Positions 1 to 10,324 are shown, numbered from the stretch's first letter. The stretch is 64,000 nt of DNA from Pasteurellaceae bacterium (GCA_030527795.1 JAUNAB010000001.1:1-64000); one strand, 5' to 3'. The notes: generated by a model from the letters alone, not told the origin. Made by a program: numbers and translations.

Positions 1-126
1 CATCAACCTCTGCGTCTAGCGCAGCAAGCTCAGCGACAGCAGCGAACAGTTCAGCAACCGCAGCATCAACCTCTGCTTCTAGCGCAGCAAGCTCAGCGAC
101 AGCGGCAGACAGTTCAGCAACGGTAG
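1..126 (+). repeat. 63-bp tandem coding repeat (21 residues, Ser/Ala/Thr-rich)
   Basis: Two consecutive 63-bp units (1-63 and 64-126) differ at only a few bases, and the array probably continues left of the window. Each unit encodes 21 residues of almost only Ser, Ala and Thr ([14 protein letters not shown]...). Because 63 is a multiple of three, copy-number change would alter stalk length without breaking the frame. The Ser/Thr density makes it a plausible O-glycosylation substrate (inference). Confidence 0.85.
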
Positions 127-794
127 CTTCATCTGCAGTGAAACAAATTACTGACTCAGGCTTAATTGATAAAAGTGGTAATACTGCTTTTGCCGCTGAT
201 AATACAAGTAATGCAGGTAGCGCTAAGGCGAAGGGTAAAGACTCAACTGCAGCAGGATATGGTGCAAATGCAAGCGGTAGTAATTCAACAGCTATAGGTC
301 ATAGTTCTAAAGCTAGTGGAACTAATTCAACAGCATTAGGTCAAGGTGCAATAGCAACAGCTAATAATTCTGTTGCTTTAGGTCAGGGTTCTGTTGCGAG
401 TGAAATAAATACTGTTTCTGTTGGTTCAGTAGGTAATGAAAGACGTATTACTAATGTGGCTGCAGGTGTGAGAGATACTGATGCAACTAACCTTGGACAA
501 GTGAAAGAAATGGTTGGAGCATCAGAAAGCCGTATGTCTGATAAACTTCGTAAGAGTGAACGTAAACTACGTTCAGGTATTGCCGGAGCTATTGCTACAG
601 CAAGTATTCCTCAAGCTACTCGACCAGGAGCAAATTTATTGGGTGTAGGTGTTGGATCTAATAATGGTCAAAATGCCTTAGCTGTTGGTTACTCAAGAAT
701 GAGTGATAACGGTAAAGTAATATTGAAACTTAATGCGGGTACAAGTACGCAAGGTGGATATACTGTTGGTGCAGGTATGGGTTATCAATGGTAA
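1..794 (+). CDS. Trimeric autotransporter adhesin (YadA/Hia type), C-terminal part
   Basis: The gene is open at the left edge; the frame is read from base 3 and continues through the first GTG (138) without a stop. Order of parts: a Ser/Ala/Thr-rich low-complexity stretch (about residues 1-42 of the visible part), a YadA-type head with repeated SxAxG-like units (for example [25 protein letters not shown]), a neck motif ([20 protein letters not shown]), a short coiled-coil stalk, and a membrane anchor of about 75 residues ending in GAGMGYQW. In this family the anchor trimerises into a 12-strand outer-membrane barrel that exports the passenger, and the protein is a surface adhesin. A perfect hairpin terminator follows. 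The glycosyltransferase-like gene just downstream could modify it (inference). The N-terminus and signal peptide lie outside the window, so the total length and ligand are unknown. Confidence 0.92.
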   Translation, partial: STSASSAASSATAANSSATAASTSASSAASSATAADSSATVASSAVKQITDSGLIDKSGNTAFAADNTSNAGSAKAKGKDSTAAGYGANASGSNSTAIGHSSKASGTNSTALGQGAIATANNSVALGQGSVASEINTVSVGSVGNERRITNVAAGVRDTDATNLGQVKEMVGASESRMSDKLRKSERKLRSGIAGAIATASIPQATRPGANLLGVGVGSNNGQNALAVGYSRMSDNGKVILKLNAGTSTQGGYTVGAGMGYQW

Positions 795-818
795 TTATTT
801 ATCGTTAATTTTATAATT

Positions 819-856
819 AATCTCGTCTAAGTGAAAACTTAGACGAGATTTTATAT
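819..856 (+). terminator. Intrinsic terminator after the adhesin
   Basis: There is a perfect 14-bp stem (819-832 pairs with 837-850) with a GAAA tetraloop, followed by an AT-rich T tract. It separates the adhesin from the next gene, which therefore probably has its own promoter or depends on read-through. Confidence 0.85.
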
Positions 857-873
857 TATGTTCAGGTAGAATT

Positions 874-2022
874 ATGTCTAGAAAATATAAAGTAGGGATT
901 ACTTTTAACTTAGAAGCAAAAGTAAAAGATATTTGGGCGAATGGTGCAAATCAGAATGTGATTTTTCTTTATCAATTATTAGAAAAATCAAATTTGGTTG
1001 ATGAAGTATATTTAGTTTCTTGGGGACCAGAGCAAGTTAAGGTTCCTGATAAAAGTTTTATGTTAGATAATGTGAATATTAAATTTGCTCTAATTAATGA
1101 TGTGATTAATGATCTAGATGTATTAATTGAAGGATCTTTGATTATTGAACCTGATTTAGCTGAAAAAATCCATAAAAATAATGGGAAAGTTGTTTGTTAT
1201 AAAATGGGGAATGATTTTATTATGGATATTGAATCATTCTTATTTGATAAGAAAGCAGGTAGAGTCTTAACTGCTACGAAGTTTGATGCAGTATGGACAA
1301 TTCCTCAGCATGAAAATACGTGCCACTCCTACTTTTCAATAATGTATCGTTGTCCTACATATATTGTTCCAGCCATTTGGGGGCCTGATTTCTGTAATAT
1401 TGTTATTCAACGTTTAAAAGAAAACAATGATATTGAATTTGGATATTTGGCAAATGTGGATAAAAGTGATCAATCAAGAAGAATTTCATCATTTGAATCA
1501 AATATTACTATAGTTAAAAATTGTTTTACTGACATATTAATTGCTGAACAAGCTTATAGGACAGAGCCTGAATTAATTAAGCATGTGTATATGTGTAATA
1601 CATATGATCGCAAAGATAATCCGACTTTTTTTAATTTTATTGGGAGAACGGATTTAGTAAAAAATAATATTATGACTGTTGAAGGTCGTTATCAAATGCC
1701 TGATTTTTTATCTCGTTATACGGATATTGTATTGAGTACACAATGGGAAAATGGCTTGAATTACGCTTATAATGATGCGCTTTACGGCGGATATCCATTT
1801 ATTCATAACTCTCGATTGTTACCTAAAGGTGTTGGATATTATTATGATCAATTTGATGCGTATGATGGGGCGAGAGTTTTACTTGATGTAATTAAGAATC
1901 ATGATAAAAATCATGATGCTTATATTAAGAGAGCTAATGAATATTTAGATAGTATTCAAGTTGATAATCCTGTGAATATTTATCGATATGAACGAGAATT
2001 GCGTCGTTTATTTGAGAATTAA
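874..2022 (+). CDS. DUF2827 family protein, probable glycosyltransferase
   Basis: The protein has 382 residues and starts MSRKYKVGITFNLEAK, followed by a WANGANQNVIFLYQLLEKS segment. This N-terminus and the later CPTYIVPAIWGP region are the pattern I associate with the DUF2827 family, which looks like a GT-B glycosyltransferase fold (two Rossmann-like halves); donor and acceptor are not known to me. There is no signal peptide or membrane segment, so it should be cytoplasmic. It lies 79 bp after the trimeric adhesin, on the same strand, and ends at a uptake-signal-type terminator. Base composition is clearly more AT-rich than the adk-galE genes, which suggests acquired DNA. Inference: it may glycosylate the Ser/Thr-rich adhesin before export. 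It could instead act on surface polysaccharide. Confidence 0.75.
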   Translation: MSRKYKVGITFNLEAKVKDIWANGANQNVIFLYQLLEKSNLVDEVYLVSWGPEQVKVPDKSFMLDNVNIKFALINDVINDLDVLIEGSLIIEPDLAEKIHKNNGKVVCYKMGNDFIMDIESFLFDKKAGRVLTATKFDAVWTIPQHENTCHSYFSIMYRCPTYIVPAIWGPDFCNIVIQRLKENNDIEFGYLANVDKSDQSRRISSFESNITIVKNCFTDILIAEQAYRTEPELIKHVYMCNTYDRKDNPTFFNFIGRTDLVKNNIMTVEGRYQMPDFLSRYTDIVLSTQWENGLNYAYNDALYGGYPFIHNSRLLPKGVGYYYDQFDAYDGARVLLDVIKNHDKNHDAYIKRANEYLDSIQVDNPVNIYRYERELRRLFEN

Positions 2023-2023
2023 T

Positions 2024-2070
2024 AAAAACCGCGGTCAAAAAAATGAATAAATTTTTGACCGCGGTTTTTT
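2024..2070. terminator. Bidirectional terminator made of an inverted AACCGCGGTCAAAA pair
   Basis: Two copies of the local uptake-signal motif face each other (ACCGCGGT at 2028-2035 and 2058-2065), giving a stem of about 18 bp flanked by A and T tracts on both sides. It lies between the convergent DUF2827 gene and adk and can serve both strands. Confidence 0.85.
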
Positions 2071-2077
2071 GGGGTTT

Positions 2078-2764
<687 letters not shown>

Positions 2765-2843
2765 TTACCTGTTTCAATCTATAAACTCAAGACGAATTTT
2801 ATTGAGTTGATGATTTTGAGTTTTTATGCTTATTTTGTGTGCT

Positions 2844-4133
2844 TTACCTCGGTCTTTTTTCGGCTTGTTTTTCATTCCACGGGGCGATTAGAAATAGGCA
2901 TAACATACCTGGAATGGCGAGCCAAAAGCAGAACCAGAAATAATCATAATAGCCGAAATAATTAATTAAGTTGCCTGCTTGCGTGTTAAATGTAGCACGT
3001 GGTAAAGCAGATAAACTAGTAAATAGAGCAAGTTGGGTTGCGGTATAGAGCGGATTAGTTTCACGAGCCATAAAGGCAACGAATGCCGCCGTTCCCAGCC
3101 CAATGCCAACATATTCTGCGCCAACTACAAGGCTTAGGGATAATAAGGCGTGAGTATCGATAGTCGTAAATGGTCCTTGTTTAGCTAACCAAGCAAAACC
3201 TAGAATTGTGATTAATTGTACAAAGCCAAATAGCCATAAGGCACGGTTAATACCCGTTTTGAGCATAATCACACCGCCTGCAATGCCAGCAAGGATCATC
3301 GGCCATAATGACGCATTTTTTACGACAATGCCGATATCTGTTCTGCTGAACCCCATATCTAAATAAAACGGCGAGATGAGAGCAGTTGCCATACTGTCGC
3401 CTAATTTATACAGAAAAATAAAGAGTAGAATAAAAATCGCAGAACCGATTCCTTTACGGGTAAAAAATTCTTTAAATGGTGCGATGATATTATCGCGTAA
3501 TGTGCGTTGCGAATTGAGTTTAATCTCAGGTTCAGTGCTGAGAAATAAGGTCATAAATATGCCAGGGAGCATAAATAATGAAGTAATGAAAAACACCATT
3601 TCCCAGCTGAAATGATCGGCTAAAATCAGCGATAAAGATCCTGGTACTAAACCTGCAATTCGGTACGCATTAACGTGAATAGAGTTGCCTAAGCCTAATT
3701 CATTATCAGGTAAAATTTCACGCCGATAAGCATCTAATACAATATCTTGGTTGGCAGAAAAAAAAGCACAGAATGTTGCTAACACAGCAATGATGATAAG
3801 CCCTGATGACGAAGTTGGATCAAATAAACCGAATAGGGAAAGAGAAATAATAAGCAAAATTTGTGAGATGAGAATCCAACCACGACGACGCCCTAGATAC
3901 GGCGGAATGTAGCGATCCAGTAACGGCGACCATAAAAATTTCCAAGTGAATGGCAAGGTGACTGCGGTAAAATAACCGAGCGTGCTGAGATCCACTTTTT
4001 CGGAACGCAACCAAACGGGCAACAGTGAAACGATGATATAAAAGGGAAGACCTGAACTAAATCCCGTGAAAATACAAATGAGCATATTTCGGCTAAAAAT
4101 TTGTTGTAAAAGAGAAGGTTTTGTTGTCGTCAT
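2844..4133 (-). CDS. ampG: Muropeptide permease AmpG (MFS)
   Basis: Inner-membrane major facilitator protein of 429 residues with at least 12 hydrophobic segments. The AmpG-type N-terminus is visible (FSRNMLICIFTGFSSGLPF, then a segment ending SPLLDRY and GRRRGW). The family imports GlcNAc-anhydroMurNAc peptides released from peptidoglycan, for recycling. It sits between galE and adk on the same strand. An ORF across the adk/ampG gap on the other strand (2738-2965) overlaps this coding region and has no support. Confidence 0.9.
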   Translation of the reverse strand: MTTTKPSLLQQIFSRNMLICIFTGFSSGLPFYIIVSLLPVWLRSEKVDLSTLGYFTAVTLPFTWKFLWSPLLDRYIPPYLGRRRGWILISQILLIISLSLFGLFDPTSSSGLIIIAVLATFCAFFSANQDIVLDAYRREILPDNELGLGNSIHVNAYRIAGLVPGSLSLILADHFSWEMVFFITSLFMLPGIFMTLFLSTEPEIKLNSQRTLRDNIIAPFKEFFTRKGIGSAIFILLFIFLYKLGDSMATALISPFYLDMGFSRTDIGIVVKNASLWPMILAGIAGGVIMLKTGINRALWLFGFVQLITILGFAWLAKQGPFTTIDTHALLSLSLVVGAEYVGIGLGTAAFVAFMARETNPLYTATQLALFTSLSALPRATFNTQAGNLINYFGYYDYFWFCFWLAIPGMLCLFLIAPWNEKQAEKRPR

Positions 4134-4221
4134 CGGATTTAATCAGTAAATGAAAAGGTTAAAATATTGATTTTTTTGACCGCGATTTAAGACTTTACCG
4201 CGGTCATTTTTTCTTAAATTT

Positions 4222-5241
4222 TTAGGCGTCTTGATAACCTTTAGGATTATTTTTTTGCCAGTGCCACGTATCTTGCATCATTTCTTCTAAACCCCGTTGT
4301 GCAGTCCAACCCAATTCTTTTGCCGCGTGGCTTGGATTGGAATAACAAGTGGCAATATCGCCAGCACGGCGAGCAACAAACTTATGTGGTACGGCAATAT
4401 TATTCGCTTTCTCAAAGGCTTTCACCATATCTAACACCGAATAACCAATGCCTGTACCAAGGTTATAAATGTGCAAGCCTTGGTCATTATGATGACGTTC
4501 AAGGGCTTTTAAATGTCCAATAGCTAAATCTACAACGTGGATATAATCACGCACACCCGTGCCGTCTGGCGTATTGTAGTCATTACCAAAAATGGATAAT
4601 TCTTTTAATTTGCCAATGGCAACTTGGCTAATATAAGGTAAAAGATTATTTGGAATGCCATTTGGATCTTCGCCGATTAAACCGCTTTTGTGTGCACCGA
4701 TAGGGTTGAAATAGCGTAAAATTGTAATACTAAATTGCGGATTGGCTTTAGCGATATCGCGAAGCATTTGTTCGACTATAAATTTAGATGTGCCGTAAGG
4801 ATTGGTTGTGCCACCAACTTTACAATCTTCGGTGATTGGCACAATATCGGGATCGCCATAAACGGTAGCCGATGAGCTAAAGACGAAATTCCACACCCCA
4901 GCTTTTTTCATCTCGCGGATTAAATTCAATGAACCTGTTACATTATTCCAATAATATTCATCGGGTTTTTGTACACTTTCGCCCACGGCTTTTAAGCCTG
5001 CAAAATGGATCACTGCGTCAATCGCATTATCGGCAAAGATTTGTTGCAATAATGCATTATCTAAAATATCCCCTTGATAAAATTTGACGGTTTTACCTGT
5101 GATTTGTTGTACGCGTTCAAGCGATTTTGGCGATGCATTGCTGAGATTATCTAATACAACAACTTGGTTGTTGTTTTGTAATAATTCTACTACGGTATGT
5201 GAACCGATATAACCTGCACCACCTGTAACTAAAATTGCCAT
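4222..5241 (-). CDS. galE: UDP-glucose 4-epimerase
   Basis: NAD-dependent epimerase interconverting UDP-glucose and UDP-galactose for galactose use and lipooligosaccharide sugar supply. It has 339 residues. The Rossmann motif GGAGYIGSH begins at residue 7, and the SDR catalytic set is Ser124 with Tyr149-x3-Lys153 (NPYGTSK). It is the first gene of the galE-ampG-adk run on the minus strand. Two uptake-signal copies (one degraded, 4178-4184; one intact, 4197-4204) lie between it and ampG, but they do not make a T-tailed terminator in this direction. Confidence 0.97.
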   Translation of the reverse strand: MAILVTGGAGYIGSHTVVELLQNNNQVVVLDNLSNASPKSLERVQQITGKTVKFYQGDILDNALLQQIFADNAIDAVIHFAGLKAVGESVQKPDEYYWNNVTGSLNLIREMKKAGVWNFVFSSSATVYGDPDIVPITEDCKVGGTTNPYGTSKFIVEQMLRDIAKANPQFSITILRYFNPIGAHKSGLIGEDPNGIPNNLLPYISQVAIGKLKELSIFGNDYNTPDGTGVRDYIHVVDLAIGHLKALERHHNDQGLHIYNLGTGIGYSVLDMVKAFEKANNIAVPHKFVARRAGDIATCYSNPSHAAKELGWTAQRGLEEMMQDTWHWQKNNPKGYQDA

Positions 5242-5394
5242 TATGTATCCTACGCTGTTTAACTGAAATAGGTGTAGTATAAAGCTTTTTTGCTGAAATC
5301 GCTAATGGCTTTAGTTTAAAAACTAGCGTAATTTTGATCCGCGGTTTGTACAAAAGGTGTATAATTTAGGCAACTTCTCATCAATTAAGGAGCA

Positions 5395-6495
5395 ATGATG
5401 AACTCACATTTGCAACAAGAATTCAATGAAACCATTGCGGAGAATATTCGCTTAACGCAATATAGCCACGGTGCAGGCTGTGGTTGTAAGATTTCGCCTA
5501 AGGTATTGGAGCAAATTTTGCATTCAGAAATGGAAAAATTTGTAGATCCGAATTTGCTGGTAGGCAACGAAACCAAAGATGATGCCGCAGTTTATGATAT
5601 CGGCAATGGCGTGGGGATTATTAGTACCACGGATTTTTTTATGCCGATTGTAGATAGTCCCTTTGATTTTGGGCGGATTGCTGCAACGAATGCGATTAGT
5701 GATATTTTTGCTATGGGTGGTAAGCCGATTATGGCAATCGCGATTTTAGGCTTTCCAATCAAATTGTTACCTGCTGAAGTGGCTCAACGCATTGTTGATG
5801 GCGGACGTTTTGCTTGTCAACAAGCTGGCATTGCGTTAGCGGGCGGGCATTCAATTGATGCCCCTGAGCCAATTTTTGGTTTAGCGGTAACGGGGATCAT
5901 TAATACAGAAAAAGTGAAAAAGAATGCATCAGCACAAGCGAATTGCGTCCTTTTTCTTACTAAGCCTTTAGGGATTGGCGTGCTAACGACTGCGGAGAAA
6001 AAAGGTAAATTGCGTAAAGAACATCAACATTTAGCCCGTGATACAATGTGCCAAATGAACACCATTGGCAGCCAATTTGCCGAATTAGACGGTATAACTG
6101 CAATGACCGATGTGACAGGGTTTGGTTTGCTCGGACATTTAACCGAAATTTGCGAAGGATCGGGTCTGAATGCCGAAGTGTATTTTGATCGTATTGAAAC
6201 CCTTGATGGAGTGCCTGATTATATTGCAAAAGGTTGCGTACCTGGCGGCACTGGGCGAAATTTTGACAGTTATGGACATAAAATTTCCCCATTAAATGAA
6301 CTGCAAAAAGCGATTTTATGCGATCCGCAAACCTCAGGCGGTTTGCTTATTGCGGTAAAACCTGAGAGTCAAATGCAAGTGTTAGAAATTGCAAAACAAG
6401 CGGGTATTCATCTGATTGAAGTCGGGCGTTTAGTTGAACGAGATCCAAATGAACAGAATGATGTGTTGGTTAAGGTATTAGATACTAAAAAATAA
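5395..6495 (+). CDS. selD: Selenide, water dikinase (selenophosphate synthase)
   Basis: It makes selenophosphate from selenide and ATP for selenocysteine and selenouridine synthesis. The protein has 366 residues. The catalytic loop reads SHGAGCGCK with Cys29 at the active position (plain TGT codon) and Lys32. [24 protein letters not shown] and the late DPQTSGG are family motifs. Two start codons are adjacent (5395 and 5398) behind AAGGAG at 5387-5392; spacing favours 5398. A TATAAT lies at 5360-5365. The N-terminus is about a dozen residues longer than in E. coli SelD. In H. influenzae this position is known to be selenocysteine, so the Cys here is a lineage difference. Confidence 0.96.
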   Translation: MMNSHLQQEFNETIAENIRLTQYSHGAGCGCKISPKVLEQILHSEMEKFVDPNLLVGNETKDDAAVYDIGNGVGIISTTDFFMPIVDSPFDFGRIAATNAISDIFAMGGKPIMAIAILGFPIKLLPAEVAQRIVDGGRFACQQAGIALAGGHSIDAPEPIFGLAVTGIINTEKVKKNASAQANCVLFLTKPLGIGVLTTAEKKGKLRKEHQHLARDTMCQMNTIGSQFAELDGITAMTDVTGFGLLGHLTEICEGSGLNAEVYFDRIETLDGVPDYIAKGCVPGGTGRNFDSYGHKISPLNELQKAILCDPQTSGGLLIAVKPESQMQVLEIAKQAGIHLIEVGRLVERDPNEQNDVLVKVLDTKK

Positions 6496-6499
6496 ACCT

Positions 6500-6549
6500 A
6501 AAAAAGACCGCGGTTTTGGGCTTTTTGAGCGAAAACCGCGGTCTTTTTT
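6500..6549 (+). terminator. Terminator after selD (inverted uptake-signal pair)
   Basis: There is a perfect 18-bp inverted repeat (6500-6517 against 6532-6549) with GACCGCGGT at its core, ending in six T. Confidence 0.9.
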
Positions 6550-6555
6550 AACGAG

Positions 6556-6584
6556 AAAAGGCGAACTGGAGTGGTTCGCCTTTT
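6556..6584 (-). terminator. Second hairpin between selD and the tyrosine permeases
   Basis: A perfect 11-bp stem, AAAAGGCGAAC (6556-6566) with GTTCGCCTTTT (6574-6584), has T tails on both strands. It probably serves the minus-strand permease operon. Confidence 0.75.
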
Positions 6585-6640
6585 GTGTTTATTCTTTTAT
6601 GTTTAGCTTTCGCTTGTTTTTATTTACCCTACTACTGTTT

Positions 6641-7843
6641 TTATCCTACTACCGCGGGTAGATCCATAAATGGAATGGCGATAATAATAATGCCCGCGAT
6701 AAATGCGATCAGTAAGGCGATATTGCCGCCTGCAACGCGATAAGGCAAATTCGGGTGAGCTTTGCGTGCGCGCCACGCTAAACCGATTGGTAACAATAAG
6801 CCATAGAAGGCGAATATTAGCCCTGCATAGCTTAATGCAGAAAGAAAACTATTTGGATTGCCAAGGGATGCCAATAATGGCGGAACGAATGTTAACAAGG
6901 TTAAAATCCAACGATTGTTAGGCAGATTATAGCGTTTTAATAAGTCGCCAACGCATTCGTAAATGCCTAGGGCAACGCCTAAGAATGACGTGATTAGTGC
7001 AAGGGTTGAGAACAAACGCATTGCTTCGCCAAGAAATTCGCTGCCAGTGATCACTTTCGTTGCGGTGATTAAGCCATTTAAACTTGGATCTTTTTCTAAA
7101 ATTACGCCGAGTTCAGTTTGGCTTAATACGCCGTGGGTTGTCAGTTGCCATAATACATAAGCAGCGAGCGGAATGGCTGTACCGATTAACACGGCAATGC
7201 GAATTTTACGCATATTGGCATCAAGATAGGTGTTGATGCTTGCCATAATGACGTGGAAGCCAAAGGAGGTAAAGAAAATAGGAATGGCAGCGAGTACCAG
7301 TTTATTATCTTTAGGCAATGCTAATAGATTTGTCATTTGCGATTTAGGTAGCATCATTGCGAGTACAAAGGCGAAGGCGATTAATTTACCGATGAAAAGT
7401 ACACGGGTAATGCTATCTACACCTTTTACACCAACCGCTACAAATGAACCAAAGAATAGCGTGAAAATTAACACGCCAATTTGGGAACGGTGTTCGCCTA
7501 GGCTATCGGGTAACAAACCTGAGATAACCGAACTTCCGCCTGTCATATAAGCCACTAATAGTGCATAAAGTAGGATTAACAAGCTGACAGTTGCTAATAT
7601 GCGTCCGCCAATGCCAAAATATTGTTCGGCAAGGCTTGCCACTCCCACGTCTTTTTGTGGTGCGGTTTGATAGACTTCCATAAACAGCAAACCTGTGTAG
7701 GTAAGCAATAACCACAAGCCGATAAGCAAAGCCAATGTTGCACCGAAACCAATGCCTGCAGAGGTTAAGGGCATCGCTAACATTCCTGCGCCGATGGCAG
7801 TGCCAGCGATCATCAACGCACTGCCTAAGATTTTATTTTTCAT
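6641..7843 (-). CDS. tyrP: Aromatic amino acid permease, TyrP-like (second of a tandem pair)
   Basis: Inner-membrane permease of the hydroxy/aromatic amino acid family (HAAAP), 400 residues, about 11 membrane segments. The N-terminus (GSALMIAGTAIGAGMLAMPL) is the helix-1 motif of the family, and SALSYAGLIFAFYGLLLP lies near the end. It is expected to take up tyrosine with protons. The start is 16 bp after the stop of the related upstream copy, so the two are almost certainly one transcript. The copies are similar over their whole length (shared TTHGVLSQTE..., LITSFLGVALG), which points to an old duplication. H. influenzae also has two TyrP paralogues. Confidence 0.88.
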   Translation of the reverse strand: MKNKILGSALMIAGTAIGAGMLAMPLTSAGIGFGATLALLIGLWLLLTYTGLLFMEVYQTAPQKDVGVASLAEQYFGIGGRILATVSLLILLYALLVAYMTGGSSVISGLLPDSLGEHRSQIGVLIFTLFFGSFVAVGVKGVDSITRVLFIGKLIAFAFVLAMMLPKSQMTNLLALPKDNKLVLAAIPIFFTSFGFHVIMASINTYLDANMRKIRIAVLIGTAIPLAAYVLWQLTTHGVLSQTELGVILEKDPSLNGLITATKVITGSEFLGEAMRLFSTLALITSFLGVALGIYECVGDLLKRYNLPNNRWILTLLTFVPPLLASLGNPNSFLSALSYAGLIFAFYGLLLPIGLAWRARKAHPNLPYRVAGGNIALLIAFIAGIIIIAIPFMDLPAVVG

Positions 7844-7859
7844 TTAAACCTCAATAAAA

Positions 7860-9077
7860 TTAACCAACAACAGCAGGTAATTTGCCTGCTTGAATTAAGA
7901 ATGGCACACAAACAATAAGTACGCCGATAATTAATGCCACAATAAGTGATAATTTTCCACCTTTCACGCGATAGGCTAAATTAGGGTATTGCACGCGGCT
8001 TTTCCATACCATTGCAATAGGCAGCACTATAGCATAGAAGGCAAACATTTGACCAGCGTAGCCCAAGGCAGCAATAAAGCCTTTTGGATAGAATAATGAG
8101 AACGCAAGTGGGGGTAAAAAGGTCAATAAACCAAGGCTTATGCGATTAGTTCTTACATTTACACGGTTCAATAAGTCTTCTAAACATTCAAATAAACCCA
8201 GTGCAACGCCAAGGAAAGAGGTAATTAAAGCCAGTGCAGAGAAAATGCGAATCGCATTTGCGATAAACGCACTGCCTGTGATGGCTTCAGTTGCGGTAAT
8301 TAAGCCGTTTAAGCTCGGATCTTTTTGGAGAATTTGCAAAAATTCAGTTTGGCTTAATACGCCGTGAGTAGTTAATTGCCACAATACATACGCCACTAAT
8401 GGAATAAATGTACCGACTAAAATCGCAATTTTTAAGGCTTTTACATTGCCGTCTAGGTATTTATTTAAGCTAGGAATGGAGCCATGGAAACCAAAAGCGG
8501 TAAAGAAAATTGGGCTAGCTGAAATGATTAACGCGTTATCAATTGGCATCGCTAACAAATTTTCTACCGCCATTTTCGGCATAAGTAAAAATAATACGAT
8601 GGCAAAGAACACGATTTTCGTGAAAAACAATATACGGTTTACTCGGTCAACACTGGTGGTGCCCATAATAATAAACACGCCAAAAAAAATCGTGAAAATG
8701 AGCACGGATAAGCTATCAAGTTGATTGCTATCTTGATTTAGCACCGAGGCTAAAACGGGGCTAAGAAGCGAACCGCCGCCTGACACATAAGCTGCAACTA
8801 GGGCGTAAAGAAAAATTAACAGCACGGCAGTGGAAACAATCCGTCCAAATTTGCCGTAATATTTTTCGGCGAGAGTGCCAATTCCCGCGTCAGGTTCAAC
8901 GGTTTGATATAGCTCCACAAAGAGTAATGCACTAAAGGATAATAATAGCCATAGTCCGATTAAGAGAACCGCTGTCCAAGTAAAGCCAATGCCAGCCGAA
9001 GTCAATGGCATCGCTAACATTCCGCCGCCGATGGTTGTTCCTGCGACAATTAATGTACTACCTAATGTTTTGTTCAT
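7860..9077 (-). CDS. tyrP: Aromatic amino acid permease, TyrP-like (first of a tandem pair)
   Basis: A 405-residue paralogue of the next gene, with the same HAAAP family helix-1 motif (GTTIGGGMLAMPLTSAGIGF) and about 11 membrane segments. It is the promoter-proximal copy. A TyrR-type box lies 56 bp upstream of the start, which agrees with a tyrosine or phenylalanine transport role. Divergence between copies is greatest in the segment around residues 95-170, so substrate preference may differ (inference). Tryptophan rather than tyrosine specificity cannot be excluded from sequence. Confidence 0.88.
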   Translation of the reverse strand: MNKTLGSTLIVAGTTIGGGMLAMPLTSAGIGFTWTAVLLIGLWLLLSFSALLFVELYQTVEPDAGIGTLAEKYYGKFGRIVSTAVLLIFLYALVAAYVSGGGSLLSPVLASVLNQDSNQLDSLSVLIFTIFFGVFIIMGTTSVDRVNRILFFTKIVFFAIVLFLLMPKMAVENLLAMPIDNALIISASPIFFTAFGFHGSIPSLNKYLDGNVKALKIAILVGTFIPLVAYVLWQLTTHGVLSQTEFLQILQKDPSLNGLITATEAITGSAFIANAIRIFSALALITSFLGVALGLFECLEDLLNRVNVRTNRISLGLLTFLPPLAFSLFYPKGFIAALGYAGQMFAFYAIVLPIAMVWKSRVQYPNLAYRVKGGKLSLIVALIIGVLIVCVPFLIQAGKLPAVVG

Positions 9078-9132
9078 AGTTTACCTTCCAAGATGATTAA
9101 ACATAGTGCATTGTAACCATAAAAAAATTATT

Positions 9133-9150
9133 TGTAACGCTTTTTTTACG
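9133..9150. promoter_or_regulatory. TyrR box-like operator upstream of the tyrP pair
   Basis: TGTAAC, six bases, TTTACG: 10 of 12 positions match the TyrR consensus TGTAAA-N6-TTTACA, and the key G and C keep the correct 15-base offset (9134, 9149). It lies in the promoter region of the tandem permease genes. Confidence 0.6.
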
Positions 9151-9233
9151 CTGTTTAGAATAGTTTACGATTAGGATCTTTATTCTGGTGATATAATGGA
9201 AAGGCGAAGCGTATTTTAGTTGAAAATCTGCTC

Positions 9234-9277
9234 AAACCGCGGTTGAAAATCCAAGGGATTTTTTGACCGCGGTCTTT
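9234..9277. terminator. Inverted uptake-signal pair downstream of purR
   Basis: ACCGCGGT occurs at about 9236-9243 and 9266-9273 in opposed flank orientation. It forms a hairpin between the purR stop and the tyrP promoter. The T tail on the purR strand is short, so termination may be partial. Confidence 0.55.
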
Positions 9278-9319
9278 CTGATATGAGCAAGATAGGGTTG
9301 GAAATCGAGTTAACGGATT

Positions 9320-10324
9320 TTAGCCGATTTTTTTAACAGATTGACGAACGACTAATTCAGGCGTGAGATAGATACTTTCACGCATTTTTTGTTTTGAACT
9401 GATACGCTCAAACAGTATTTTTAATGCTTGTTCGCCCAATCGGTATTTGGATTGGTGAATGGTGGTCAGCGGTGGTGCATAAAATCTTGATGCGTGGATA
9501 TTATCATAACCAATAATGGAGATATCGTCAGGCACGCGTAATCCTTTTTCGCTAATCACGGCAATCGCCCCCAATGCCATTACGTCATTACAACAAAACA
9601 CAGCGGTGGGGTGTTCAGGCAAGGCGAGAATGCGATTCATACATTCATAGCCATCTTCTGGCTCAAAAAATCCTTCTTGTACCCAATCTGGATTTAAAGG
9701 TAAATTTGCTTCACGCAAGGCTTGCAGAAAGCCTTCATAGCGTGTTCGAGCGGTCGTTTTGGTTAGTTCGCCACAAATAATGCCGATTTTGCGATGTCCG
9801 TTTTCAATCAGATATTTTGTTGCTAAATAACCGCCCGTAAAACTATTGTCTTGAATAATATCCGTATTGCTGTTATTTGGGCCCCAATCCATCACCACCA
9901 TAGGTAATTCACCGAAGTTTTGTAACAGATCTAAACTGTCAGCGGTGTATTCTGAACACATCACTAAAATACCGTCAACCCGTTTTTTAGCGAGCATATC
10001 AAGATGATTTTTAATTTTTTCAGGATTATTTTGGGTATTGCATAAAAATAAAGAATAACCTTGGCGGTAGCAATGTTCTTCTACCGCGTGGATAATTTCC
10101 GCAAAATAGGGGGCTTCACTGGTGGTAACAATCATTCCAATGGATTTGGTGGTGTTGACTTTCAAACTGCGTGCAACAGCACTTGGGGAATAATTTAAGT
10201 GTTTAATTGCTTCAAGTACGGTTTGTTTTGTTTCTTCTGCAACATGGCGAGTTTTGTTGATGACGTGTGAAACGGTGGTTGTTGATACCCCTGCCATTTT
10301 TGCCACATCTTTAATTGTTGCCAT
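9320..10324 (-). CDS. purR: LacI-family purine repressor PurR
   Basis: DNA-binding repressor of 334 residues. The helix-turn-helix is at residues 3-22 ([20 protein letters not shown]) and the hinge helix is [10 protein letters not shown]. The ligand domain contains [20 protein letters not shown], matching PurR rather than sugar-binding LacI members. With hypoxanthine or guanine bound it represses purine genes. The window contains one clear target: a PurR box (61092-61107) before the purine permease at 61165. A YnhF-like microprotein gene lies just upstream on the other strand. Confidence 0.93.
   Translation of the reverse strand: MATIKDVAKMAGVSTTTVSHVINKTRHVAEETKQTVLEAIKHLNYSPSAVARSLKVNTTKSIGMIVTTSEAPYFAEIIHAVEEHCYRQGYSLFLCNTQNNPEKIKNHLDMLAKKRVDGILVMCSEYTADSLDLLQNFGELPMVVMDWGPNNSNTDIIQDNSFTGGYLATKYLIENGHRKIGIICGELTKTTARTRYEGFLQALREANLPLNPDWVQEGFFEPEDGYECMNRILALPEHPTAVFCCNDVMALGAIAVISEKGLRVPDDISIIGYDNIHASRFYAPPLTTIHQSKYRLGEQALKILFERISSKQKMRESIYLTPELVVRQSVKKIG

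Noticed and set aside
6648-6660. CTACCGCGGGTAG palindrome as a regulatory site
   Set aside because: It lies in the coding end of the second tyrP gene and is explained by codons plus the common CCGCGG core.
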